NCBI GenBank assembly: GCA_022826645.1
Contig: JAJDUM010000102.1
Location: 21,643-85,642, forward strand
Reading direction: 5' to 3'
DNA from: Candidatus Poribacteria bacterium
GTDB taxonomy: Bacteria > Poribacteria > WGA-4E > PCPOR2b
Length of the DNA stretch: 64,000 bases
Below the pieces are notes generated by a model. It searched no databases. It saw nothing but the letters and a program-made list of their open reading frames with translations, and was not told the DNA's origin. Shown piece by piece: positions 18,201-26,554 of the stretch. Both the position numbers and the translations under genes were made by a program. Every line of letters begins with the position of its first letter. The first letter of the stretch is position 1.

Positions 18201-20772
18201 GTGCTTCACCGCCGGAGAGTGTTGGTGCTGGTTGTCCCAGCTTGATGTAGTCGAGACCGACATCGTGTAGGGTTTGCAGAATTTTCGCAATTTTCGGAAC
18301 ATTCGCAAAGTGCTCTAACGCTTCCTGTACATCCATATTGAGCACATCGGAGATACTCGCGTCCCTGTATTCGACCTGTAACGTTTCGTCGTTGTATCGT
18401 TTACCCTGACAAATATTGCACTTTACCCAAACATCGGCTATAAAGTGCATTTCGATCCGCCTTGCCCCGTTTCCTTCACAGGCTTCGCATCGACCGCCTT
18501 TAACGTTGAAGCTGAAGCGTCCCTGCTTATAACCGCGCACTTTGGCCTCAGACATCTCGGCGTAAAGGGCACGGATCTGATCAAACACTTTGGTGTACGT
18601 GGCAGGATTCGACCGCGGGGTCCGTCCAATAGGGGATTGATCGATGTCAATAACTTTATCAATGACTTCGTCAACTGGAGATGTAGATTCGCATTGTGTA
18701 TCGTCGCCTGCGTGTTCTTCCTCTGTAGCGATTGCCCGTATGAGATCGTACTCCCCCGGCTGCGCCTGTGCCTTCATCAAGTCTCGCGCGAGCGCTTCAT
18801 GCAGAATGTCGTTGATAAGCGAGCTTTTGCCGGAACCGCTGACACCGGTCACGCAGGTGAAAATTCCGATCGGAATTCGCACATCAATGTCTTTGAGATT
18901 GTTATGGCGTGCCCCGCAGATCTCAATCCACTGATGACCGATTGGGCGACGGTCGGTAGGAATTTCGATCTGTTGTTCGCCACGAAGATATTGCGCTGTC
19001 AGGGAGGATGCATCCTCGGCGACCTCTTGGGGTGTGCCGATCGCTGCAATTTCACCGCCTTTGATTCCCGGTCCCGGTCCGAAATCAACAATCATATCCC
19101 CCGCCCGCATGGTATCTTCGTCGTGCTCGACAACGATTACCGTGTTACCTTGGTCTCGGAGATGCTTGAGGGTTGTGAGGAGGTGCAGATTGTCGCGCGG
19201 GTGCAAACCAATACTCGGTTCATCGAGGACGTAGACCACGCCCCGCAAACCTGCTCCGATCTGACTGGCTAACCGGATCCGTTGCGCTTCGCCGCCGGAA
19301 AGTGTCGGTGCCGTTCGGTCTAAGGTGAGATAATGCAACCCAACGTTCATCAAGAACCTAAGTCGTCCTTGAATCTCTTTCAGCAGGTCAGTTGCAATGA
19401 ATGCCTCACGTTCCGGCAATTGGAGCTTTTCGAAGAACCTAAAACAATCTCCCACCGCCATTTCGACGACACCAAGGATGGACTGCCCATCAATTGTCAC
19501 AGCCTTTACTTCTGGTTTTAGCCGTGTCCCATTGCAATCTGGACATGTACCAGAAACCATGTATTTGCCGTAGTAACGTTTCACAAGTTCTGAAGTGGCT
19601 TGGAAATACTTTCGTTCCTCGGGCGGGATCACGCCCTCAAATGCGGCTTGGTACTTATAGCGGCGGTTGCGGCGGGAGCGATAAACGAAAGGAATCTCCT
19701 CTTTTCCAGTGCCATAAAGAATAGCTTGTTGATGCGCCTCGTCCAACTGTTCCCACGGTGTATCAAGATGAAAACCGAAGTGTGCTGCCAAACTCTCGGC
19801 GTGATGTCGCGTTTGTAGTGTGCCGAGTTGCCCCCAAAAGACAATCGCTCCTTCGCGGATCGATTGCGTTGGGTCAGGGACCACCAGATCGGGATTCATC
19901 TTCGTTAGCGTTCCGAGTCCTTTGCAAGTTGGGCACATTCCGGCAGGACTATTGAAGGAGAAATTTCGCGGAGCAGGCGGTTCGTAGCTGATGTTGCATT
20001 GCACACAGGTGTAGTCCACCCCGAACAAGAGGTCATCCTCACCTGGTTCCCCATCGACGATGTTCACAATCAGGCGTCCCTCTCCCATGCGGAGCGCGGT
20101 TTCAACCGATTCTGCAATACGGCTGCGAATATCAGGTTTGATAACGATTCGGTCAACGACAATTTCAATGTTATGTCGCTGATTACGGTCGAGTTGAATT
20201 TCAGCGGGTAGGTCATAGATCTGTCCGTCGATTCGGGCACGAACAAACCCCGCTTTAAGTGCGTCTTCAAGATGTTCCCGATACTCTCCGCGGCGCCCAC
20301 TGACAATTGGTGCAAGGATTATGATGCGACTTCCCTCTGGTAGGTTGGTAATTTGGTCGACGATCGCCGCCGCTGTTTGGGCACCGACCGGCGCACCACA
20401 CTTTAGACAGTGCGGCGTACCCACACGCGCAAACAGGACACGCAGGTAGTCATAGATCTCCGTGATTGTTGCGACCGTAGAGCGTGGATTATTCCCACCC
20501 GACTTCTGATCGATCGAGATGGATGGGGAGAGCCCACCGATGAAATCAACATCGGGTTTTTCTAATTGTCCAAGAAATTGACGGGCATAGGCGGAAAGGG
20601 ATTCGATGTAGCGGCGTTGACCTTCAGCGTAGACTGTATCGAACGCCAGCGATGATTTCCCGGAGCCGCTGACACCGGTGAATATGATGAGTTTGTCTTT
20701 GGGGAGTTTGAGATCTATATTCCTGAGATTATGTTCGCGTGCACCGCGGATATCAATGAATTCTTCCGGCAT
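15262..20772 (-). CDS. uvrA: Tandem (double-length) excinuclease ABC subunit A
   Basis: DNA damage-recognition ATPase of nucleotide excision repair, but 1836 residues long, twice the usual ~940. Two full UvrA units are joined by a linker near residues 960-1000. Unit 1 starts EEFIDIRGAREHNLRNIDL and unit 2 ISVHGAHEHNLKNINVDI. Four Walker A motifs (GVSGSGKSSL) fall near residues 33, 646, 1034 and 1536, each ABC half having an LSGGE signature and both units keeping Cys4 zinc modules (e.g. CEACEGNG...CNICQG and CETCRGHG...CETCGG). The two units are clearly diverged, so this is a real old duplication and not an assembly error. Double UvrA proteins are known from Chlamydiae. One chain could mimic the normal UvrA dimer. 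AAGGA precedes the ATG. It is downstream of, and separated by a terminator from, the LptD operon. Confidence 0.95.
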   Translation of the reverse strand: MPEEFIDIRGAREHNLRNIDLKLPKDKLIIFTGVSGSGKSSLAFDTVYAEGQRRYIESLSAYARQFLGQLEKPDVDFIGGLSPSISIDQKSGGNNPRSTVATITEIYDYLRVLFARVGTPHCLKCGAPVGAQTAAAIVDQITNLPEGSRIIILAPIVSGRRGEYREHLEDALKAGFVRARIDGQIYDLPAEIQLDRNQRHNIEIVVDRIVIKPDIRSRIAESVETALRMGEGRLIVNIVDGEPGEDDLLFGVDYTCVQCNISYEPPAPRNFSFNSPAGMCPTCKGLGTLTKMNPDLVVPDPTQSIREGAIVFWGQLGTLQTRHHAESLAAHFGFHLDTPWEQLDEAHQQAILYGTGKEEIPFVYRSRRNRRYKYQAAFEGVIPPEERKYFQATSELVKRYYGKYMVSGTCPDCNGTRLKPEVKAVTIDGQSILGVVEMAVGDCFRFFEKLQLPEREAFIATDLLKEIQGRLRFLMNVGLHYLTLDRTAPTLSGGEAQRIRLASQIGAGLRGVVYVLDEPSIGLHPRDNLHLLTTLKHLRDQGNTVIVVEHDEDTMRAGDMIVDFGPGPGIKGGEIAAIGTPQEVAEDASSLTAQYLRGEQQIEIPTDRRPIGHQWIEICGARHNNLKDIDVRIPIGIFTCVTGVSGSGKSSLINDILHEALARDLMKAQAQPGEYDLIRAIATEEEHAGDDTQCESTSPVDEVIDKVIDIDQSPIGRTPRSNPATYTKVFDQIRALYAEMSEAKVRGYKQGRFSFNVKGGRCEACEGNGARRIEMHFIADVWVKCNICQGKRYNDETLQVEYRDASISDVLNMDVQEALEHFANVPKIAKILQTLHDVGLDYIKLGQPAPTLSGGEAQRIKLARELAKRSTGKTLYILDEPTTGLHFDDVKKLLEVLHQLVDAGNTVVVIEHNLEVVKTADYLIDLGPEGGEEGGYVVATGTPEKVAAVGESHTGLALKPTLKMEKIEDASISSTQYAIHSASPVLQESTAPYGLTNVNNQKHISVHGAHEHNLKNINVDIPHRKFTTFTGVSGSGKSSLALDTIYAEGQRRYIESLSAYARQFLGQLEKPKVEKIEGLSPAIAIEQKAPSKNPRSTVGTVTEIYDYLRVLYARTGIAHCTQCGSEISVQSVQQIVDKIVALASGTRLYVLSPLVLRPNEDYPDAFQRLQRDGYARVEIDGTIHPIDRAPKIGKSIRHDVKIVVDRLALEPDERGRLAEAVETATQQSGGTVAVGVLNEGKRTGRGGGITHHFFSEHFACVPCGLSFPEITPRHFSFNSSIGQCPSCEGIGTIGNRLYTCQECEGTRIQPLARGVTLGGKTIAEATAMPIGRTADLFERLDLSAHQIEIGGTLLKEIQQRLQFLVDIGLHYLTLDRPAPSLSGGEMQRIRLASQLGSGLTGVTYILDEPSIGLHQRDQERLLNALKGLRDLGNSVLVVEHDLETMLASDHILDFGPRAGKFGGEIVAAGSPVEIQQSESSLTGGYLTGQLKIEVPPQRRLGKGEWLEMVGVQTNNLRKVDVEIPLGTLTCVTGVSGSGKSSLIEETLYPVLVSSLNRTRMRAGKYRMIHGLDYLDKVINIDQQPIGDTPRSNPATYTDLFTKIRYLFADLPDAKVHGFDSRRFSFNQKTGQCETCRGHGFNKVEMHFLADVWVKCETCGGTGYNHETLQIRYKGKNIADILEMTVQEALEHFQSISTIYRPLQMLYDVGLDYIELGQSATTLSGGESQRVKLARELSKRSTGKTIYIMDEPTTGLHFDDVQKLLIVLNRLVDKGNTIVVIEHNVDVIKSADWIIDLGPEGGAEGGKVVAIGTPEEVMTVEESHTGRFLQKTLTTLD

Positions 20773-21192
20773 TGAATTTCCTTTGACTGAAGGGCTTTCC
20801 GTGATTAGAGGTGATTCGACCCATCTGGCGAGATTCTGCGTGCGAATGTCTTTTCAAACATGAGTGGTTGGTAAGTCCCATTTTACCATAGATTTCAGGC
20901 ATCGACAACACCCTTTTTCGCGACAGAGGAAAGGGTGGCAGGTAGGGAGATACTGGAGCGGCGTTGAGGAGATTTCCTCATAATTTCACGCTTTTTAATA
21001 TAGCACATATACGTTAAGTGGTCAAGAGAAAATTTAGGGACAAAAAAGCCTCATCCCGACCGTGCAAGACAAGGCTTTTTTCGTGTATCTCGATATCATA
21101 GTTTCTGTTTGGTAATGGGAGTATACCCCAGTCAGCGCGAAGGGGTGCTACTAAGAAGGAAAACTATTCGTTTCCGAGCGGTAGATTTAGCA
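20773..21192. other. Intergenic region between lptD-like gene and uvrA
   Basis: A 420-base spacer with no supportable gene. The only clear element is the terminator hairpin at 21042-21081. The uvrA promoter should lie in the 20773-21030 part, but no convincing -35/-10 pair stands out on the minus strand. Confidence 0.6.
21042..21081 (-). terminator. Rho-independent terminator after the LptD operon
   Basis: AAAAAAGCC (21042-21050) pairs perfectly with GGCTTTTTT (21073-21081) around a 22-base loop. On the minus strand the GGC stem is followed by a T run, so it ends transcription 112 bases after the stop of the LptD-like gene; by symmetry it could act in both directions. Confidence 0.7.
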
Positions 21193-24100
21193 TTAGAAGT
21201 AAGATCTGCCAAGCGAGTTGCCGACACCGAAGGAGTCGTAAGGTACACCGGCTGGCAGGGTACGGAATCCCCATGTGTCCGTTGTGGCGTCATAGCCAAC
21301 TCCAACCGAGGCAGCAGGTTCGGCAATCAGGTTAATCTGAAAAGTGAAATCTTGTCGCACGTTATCGAAGGGAGGTTCCCGCTTAATCCCGATGCGATGC
21401 CATCGGATTGTCATATTCCAATTGTGCAAGTTTCGCCGGAACGTTATGCTTTGTGAATAGAACTGTTTTTCGATCCAGTCGTAATTGACGCTGAGGTTCA
21501 ATTCGAATAGGTGGCTCGGACGGATCCGTAGACTACCCGTGAGGCTTCGGAAGGCGCGTTGTGTCCTTTTGTTGAAGGCATTTCCGAACGTGAAGTTCCA
21601 TTTATCGCGGCGATAACTGACATTAGATCGGAAACCGACCTGCTTGAGTCGTTTCCCATCGTAGCGCGATTCATTCGGATCATGTGTCGACGTGAACGTG
21701 ATATTCAGGTTTCGGCTCGCCAGCGGAACTATCGTCATTCTACTTTCAATCGGTACGTACCGACGTTCACCCAACGCCTCAAATTTGGTAAAATCCGCCG
21801 CAATTCGGGTGTTAAAATTAAGCACACGAAGCGCAGATCTGCTGCCGCGAGTTTTAACTTCAATACTGGTATCGAAGTTATAAGAGAGATTTTTCCTTTC
21901 AAAGAAGTAGACACTGGGGCCAAAGGGATAGAGTTGGGGGGCGTCTTCTCTGTTGACAGGCGGTGAGTAATCAAATGATACCCTTGAGTTGATTTGGTGG
22001 CGCATTCGGCGCGCCCCCGGAATGAAACTGATGTCATAGATCCGAAACAGTAGGTTACTGGCAGACAGCCGTGAGCTGTATATACTCCGGAAAATATTCT
22101 GGTTTCCTTCTCGGTCTTTGTCATGCCAGATAAGGTTGGTGTCGAAATCCATGTCGAGGCGCAACTCGCGATTTGGGATTATTTGTAGGACCGATTGTTT
22201 ACGGAGATCAAAACCGAGATCCATTGTTTGCAGGTAGATGTTCTCCTCGTCTCGAAATCGTTCACGGAAAAAATTGCCGAAATCCGTATCCAGATCGAAA
22301 CTGATGTTATCAAACGTTGGAACGGCAAGCATCGAAAGGATTGGGAGATCGGTGCGCAGTGCTTCGGAAACTTTAGTCAGACGCGAATTGATAGTCTTGA
22401 AAATAGGCAGGCCATCTAAGCGCATACGCGAAAGCGAAAGTTCAAGCGCGGGCAACTTTTGCAGGTTTGTTGTTCCTTCGTCACTAAGATTTAAGGTGTG
22501 GTTAACCTGCAACCGTCCTAAGAACTCTCCGAGTGTCTTGTACGAAAATTTTAGGTTTCCGTCTTCGTCTCTGTCCTCATGATCCAGTCCAGAAAAGGCG
22601 GATCCCCATGTGAGCACACCAAAAGAATTAACCGCCGATTCATTGATTCCGAATCCCTCCTCCTCAAATTCTCTTGCGCGCCACGCTACACGCCCCACAA
22701 AACTCACGGGCCGTCGCGATCTTGCTCGGCTATCCCAAGGGGTATAGAAGGTGTGCCGGTGTCCCCATCGCATGTTCCATCGCCGTCCAGTTTTGAACGG
22801 ACTTCGGCGATCGTAAGAAAATTCATCGTTGGTGTAAAAGTAAAGGTCCCCTCTGTAAGTGCGCCTTTTATCGATCTTAATCAGGCGATACCCTTTGCGG
22901 GTATTGATTATTCCGGTATGATCACCGCTGTAGAGTCGCTGTGCTTGTGAGTGGATTACAGTCGGCATCTCCCACTTTCCTCGATAATCGTATTTCTGGT
23001 AGACCTGTAGCGGTTCCTCTTCCGCTGCTCCTTCGGACAGGTCCGTCGTCTCATCGTCTTCAGTTTTATCGGGCTCCCAAACGATCGGCGTACTATCTTC
23101 TTCTGCGCTTATATTGCGATCCCTATCGCTCTGTTCATCAGTTTCCTCTTTTGGTTGTTCTATTTCACTGTCTTCTCTCGTTGGCGGTTGCCCGAATTCC
23201 GCTTCCATCGCTGCCCACTCCATTTCAAACTGACGCGCGGTTTCTTCAAAGGTCGGGGTCGGTTCCTTTTCGATTAATTCAAAGATGTAGGTGCCTCGCT
23301 CGGTGTTCACGGGCCACGTTACTGCTCCGGGTCCTTCTAGGCGACTTACGGGGTGTTTCCAACGCCGATCCATTTCATTCAGCAGAAACCCTGCGCCGTC
23401 GTTAGCTTCGGAGATTTCAACCTCCTCGTATTGTCCTGCGAGTTCTTCAAGCGTCTCTCCTGCCTCTGCGCGTTCTTGGATTTCCTTTGCAGTGGTTTGG
23501 ATTGTGTTACGGGTTTCTTGACTCGGTTCAATCGCTATATCAATTCGGCTGATCTGGAATTCTCGTTCGCCGTACACATCAAGCACATGATCAACCTTCA
23601 AGATGTGGAAACCAGATTCCGTCCTGAGAACCGGCGTAATTTCCCCCGGCTCTAGTTGAAAAACCGCTTCTTCGAGGATAGGATCCAGTCGAAGTTCACC
23701 TTCTTCATCCCGTTCTCCAGGTACCAGAAAGCCCATATCGCCTCCCTGAAAGCGTGTTCCCTGATCAGTCGATTTCTCTTGTGCGATTGCTGCAAAATCT
23801 GCATCTACTTCCTGTAATTGGATATAGGTGTTGTCCGCTTTTTCGCGAGCAGCGACGATGTCTTCTTCGGAGATTTTATACTCCAAGAAGAGTTGTCGCA
23901 GTTTGTACCGGTCATACTCGCCATCAAGACGGTCTGCTAGCTCTTGTGCCTTCTCTTCCAATTTTGTCCGCTCACTTGGCGTTGCATTGGGAGGTAGAGG
24001 GACGATGATTTCTTGGATCTTGGCATCGTTTACTCGATATTTTCCGTCAAAACCGGTGCCACTTCCCCGACGACTGGAGTGATCAAACAGCAGGGCACCG

Positions 24101-25149
24101 TCATAGCGGAAGCGACGCGCAAGCGGTAAAATTACGCTGAGGAATACCCCTTGATGGCTATTTGTTCCGATTTTGACGATTATTTTTGCAATTTTGTCTT
24201 CTTGGCGCAAATCACGACGGTAGGCAGGAAAATAGAAGAGTGGAACGCCCCCAACTCTCAGGACAATATTTTTGGCAATCAACTCTCTGTTTACTTTGAC
24301 GATAATTTGTGACGCACTGAAGTAGTAGTGGGGGTGTTTGAGGGAACATGTCGTCAGGGCACCACCACGGATATAGGATTCATCATCTTCGATCTTGAAG
24401 ATTTCCGTACCACGGTAGTACCACGGGTCGCTGAATGTGAAGCCTTCACGAACAATTCCTTTTTTCGTCTCAAGGTTATAAACCAGTTCGTTTGCAAACG
24501 TTTCTTCCTTTCCAATGAGTAGGTGTACGTTTCCCGCTGCCCGCATGACATTTTCATCGAAATCCGCCCAGATGTGGTCTGCATAGAGTATAACTTCGTC
24601 ATATTTGATTAATCCGTTTCCGTGAATCTGGATCAGATTGTTGTGGAAGGAAAGATCGTCGCCTTTTGCGAGTAGGTCCCCTGCTTCAGGCGTCATGTTT
24701 TCCGGATCGAGCTTTCGACTGGCTTGGGCGGGTTCGTCAGACGTAGGAGAATCTGTCGCTGGTGGAGGTTCTGATATTTCTTCGGGAGGTACTGTGGATG
24801 GGGCCTCAGCCGCATCGGTGGAAGTTTCGGGGGTGGGAGCATCTGCGGTTGAGGAGGCTTCTGGTGGCGTCTCAGTTTGGACGCTGGGCACCTCTTCATC
24901 AGTGGTAGAAAGCGGGTCGGTTTGGGCGGCTGATTTGCCCACAGACAAAGTTAGGCTAAGCGTGAAAATCGCGACTGATAGGACGCAAAGACCGAGACGG
25001 GATACATCGGGGCCAAAACGTAAAACATGCCGTGTTTTCCGCAACAATCGATCAAGGAATTGGAAGCAGGGAGGGTTAGGAAATCGGCAGGGCGATTTCT
25101 CTACATTGTCTACAATCTTTTGCCATTTCCGTTTTTCCCTCCTCTCCAT
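21193..25149 (-). CDS. lptD: LptD-like LPS assembly protein with two inserted parvulin-like modules
   Basis: Outer-membrane lipopolysaccharide transporter of the LptD (OstA/Imp) type, 1318 residues against ~780 in E. coli. Order: cytoplasmic stub and signal/TM segment (about 51-76), Pro/Glu/Thr-rich spacer (77-145), OstA-type beta-jellyroll (about 160-310; e.g. LYADHIWADFDENVMRAAGN), early barrel strands (about 310-375, LPLARRFRYDGALLFDHSSR), then ~345 foreign residues (about 376-720), after which the barrel resumes (LYFYTNDEFSYDRR onward) to the end. The insertion holds one recognisable parvulin PPIase (IIVPLPP...DFAAIAQEKS...GGDMGFL...FQLEPGEITPV...GFHILKV, about 378-520) and a second, weaker one (about 529-632), then an acidic linker (660-715). 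It ends a parvulin-rich operon just after SurA, which folds LptD in E. coli. The start 50 residues before the TM segment is uncertain. Confidence 0.85.
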   Translation of the reverse strand: MERREKRKWQKIVDNVEKSPCRFPNPPCFQFLDRLLRKTRHVLRFGPDVSRLGLCVLSVAIFTLSLTLSVGKSAAQTDPLSTTDEEVPSVQTETPPEASSTADAPTPETSTDAAEAPSTVPPEEISEPPPATDSPTSDEPAQASRKLDPENMTPEAGDLLAKGDDLSFHNNLIQIHGNGLIKYDEVILYADHIWADFDENVMRAAGNVHLLIGKEETFANELVYNLETKKGIVREGFTFSDPWYYRGTEIFKIEDDESYIRGGALTTCSLKHPHYYFSASQIIVKVNRELIAKNIVLRVGGVPLFYFPAYRRDLRQEDKIAKIIVKIGTNSHQGVFLSVILPLARRFRYDGALLFDHSSRRGSGTGFDGKYRVNDAKIQEIIVPLPPNATPSERTKLEEKAQELADRLDGEYDRYKLRQLFLEYKISEEDIVAAREKADNTYIQLQEVDADFAAIAQEKSTDQGTRFQGGDMGFLVPGERDEEGELRLDPILEEAVFQLEPGEITPVLRTESGFHILKVDHVLDVYGEREFQISRIDIAIEPSQETRNTIQTTAKEIQERAEAGETLEELAGQYEEVEISEANDGAGFLLNEMDRRWKHPVSRLEGPGAVTWPVNTERGTYIFELIEKEPTPTFEETARQFEMEWAAMEAEFGQPPTREDSEIEQPKEETDEQSDRDRNISAEEDSTPIVWEPDKTEDDETTDLSEGAAEEEPLQVYQKYDYRGKWEMPTVIHSQAQRLYSGDHTGIINTRKGYRLIKIDKRRTYRGDLYFYTNDEFSYDRRSPFKTGRRWNMRWGHRHTFYTPWDSRARSRRPVSFVGRVAWRAREFEEEGFGINESAVNSFGVLTWGSAFSGLDHEDRDEDGNLKFSYKTLGEFLGRLQVNHTLNLSDEGTTNLQKLPALELSLSRMRLDGLPIFKTINSRLTKVSEALRTDLPILSMLAVPTFDNISFDLDTDFGNFFRERFRDEENIYLQTMDLGFDLRKQSVLQIIPNRELRLDMDFDTNLIWHDKDREGNQNIFRSIYSSRLSASNLLFRIYDISFIPGARRMRHQINSRVSFDYSPPVNREDAPQLYPFGPSVYFFERKNLSYNFDTSIEVKTRGSRSALRVLNFNTRIAADFTKFEALGERRYVPIESRMTIVPLASRNLNITFTSTHDPNESRYDGKRLKQVGFRSNVSYRRDKWNFTFGNAFNKRTQRAFRSLTGSLRIRPSHLFELNLSVNYDWIEKQFYSQSITFRRNLHNWNMTIRWHRIGIKREPPFDNVRQDFTFQINLIAEPAASVGVGYDATTDTWGFRTLPAGVPYDSFGVGNSLGRSYF

Positions 25150-25207
25150 CCTATTTTCCCTCTGCTACGCTGTAATATCAACTATTCGAAAGTCAGATTT
25201 TCCTACC

Positions 25208-26518
25208 TCAATCCTCGCTGTCAAATAATTCAGATTTAACTTTTATGAAGGAATTTTCCTTAAGCAGATCCGTGTAGATTTGCCATTCCTCTTGGAATTT
25301 TTGCTGACGCAGCATCATTCGGATCTGGTCTTTTTCAGCATCACTTAACTCAGGGGCAGCGCGGCTATCGATCTTAAAGATATGCACACCGTACGTCGTT
25401 TTGATCGGCGTACTATGTGATCCGATGGAGAGCTCCTCAATAACTTTTCGAGTGTCGGGATTTAATTCGCTGAGGGAGCGAATCCCGAGGTCACCACCGT
25501 TGGCCTTTGTCTGTGCATCGTCGGAATATTGTCGTGCGAGCGTGTCGAAATCTTCACCCTGATTTAACCGCTGCAAGAGACTATCTGCACGTTCATAGGC
25601 AGCTTCAATCGCCTCCTCACTCGGCTTCAAACTGACAACGAGATGACGAAAAGCAACGATCTGCTCATCTTTGCGTTCGACTTTGAAGAGATAAAGCCCA
25701 TCATTGCCTTCAACCGGCTCGCTAATCTCGCCAGCGTTAAGCGCGGAAAGCGCATCACGGAAGGTATCCGAGAGGGCGCTTATTTCTGATATGGGGAGTT
25801 CGTTCAATACCCCAACCCCTGCTTGTCTATGTTCAGCGTCAGCGTAGGCTTGTGCAAGTCTCTCAAAATCTGCTCCAGCCTCTAATTCTTGAAGAATTGT
25901 GTTGATTTTCCCGAGGGCGAGGGCTCGATCTGCCTCGCTTGGCTTGAAAGCAACGAAGATGTGTCGAAGGTGGACGCTGTCCGTTTTAGTGGGCAATTGC
26001 GAACGGTTTTCTTCAAAAAACTTCTGTATGTCTGAATCCCGTATTTGCAACCTTGGAAGGATACGTTGCATGACGAGTCTGTCCGCCATCAGGTTGCGTT
26101 TAGCCTGTTCACGGAAAGACATCAGCGTGTAACCTTCCTTCTTTAATGCTTGAGCAAGTTCCGCTTCAGTTTCAATGTTATACTGTTCTTTGAAGTTTTG
26201 CAGATATTGCTCAACTTCAGCCTCCGTGATTTCGATTTTTAGCGTTAATGCTGTTTCAACGAGAAGCATTTGACGGATCAGCTGGTCGAGGAGCGCGGCT
26301 CTCTCCTCCTCTGCCTTTTGCATCGCTTCGCGTTCACTAAATCGGTAAACTTGCTGAAGTTCCAGCCCTTTTTGCTTAACAACGCTGTCGAGTTCCCACC
26401 TGGTGATCACATCTTCGTTGACATACGCAACGATCTGATCAAACCTTCGTGCGTCCACAGGATTGATCCCACAATAAAAGATCAGTAGAATCAGCGCACA
26501 TAAGCGCAATATCTTCAT
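25208..26518 (-). CDS. surA: SurA-like periplasmic chaperone / peptidyl-prolyl isomerase
   Basis: Periplasmic chaperone for outer-membrane proteins. The 436-residue product has a signal peptide (LRLCALILLIFYCGINPVDA), an N-terminal chaperone domain starting IVAYVNEDVITRWELD (the SurA signature), two parvulin domains (about 181-281: HLRHIFVAFKP...; about 286-385: AFRHLVVSLKPS...GGDLGI...YGVHIFKI) and a final helix, exactly the SurA order. The second domain looks the better preserved; the first lacks the GGDLG block. It lies 58 bases upstream of the LptD-like gene and follows a PpiC-type lipoprotein gene on the same strand, so all are likely one operon. Confidence 0.9.
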   Translation of the reverse strand: MKILRLCALILLIFYCGINPVDARRFDQIVAYVNEDVITRWELDSVVKQKGLELQQVYRFSEREAMQKAEEERAALLDQLIRQMLLVETALTLKIEITEAEVEQYLQNFKEQYNIETEAELAQALKKEGYTLMSFREQAKRNLMADRLVMQRILPRLQIRDSDIQKFFEENRSQLPTKTDSVHLRHIFVAFKPSEADRALALGKINTILQELEAGADFERLAQAYADAEHRQAGVGVLNELPISEISALSDTFRDALSALNAGEISEPVEGNDGLYLFKVERKDEQIVAFRHLVVSLKPSEEAIEAAYERADSLLQRLNQGEDFDTLARQYSDDAQTKANGGDLGIRSLSELNPDTRKVIEELSIGSHSTPIKTTYGVHIFKIDSRAAPELSDAEKDQIRMMLRQQKFQEEWQIYTDLLKENSFIKVKSELFDSED

Positions 26519-26554
26519 TTGGGGATATACCTCTCTGATTCAGGGGTTGACGTT

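Noticed and set aside
18445..19272. A 275-codon plus-strand frame inside uvrA
   Set aside because: It is antisense to the second half of the first UvrA unit and has no ribosome binding site or protein features; it follows from the sense codon pattern.
15262..20772. Assembly duplication as the cause of the double UvrA
   Set aside because: The two units are well diverged in nucleotide and protein sequence, so a recent duplicate or assembly artefact is excluded.
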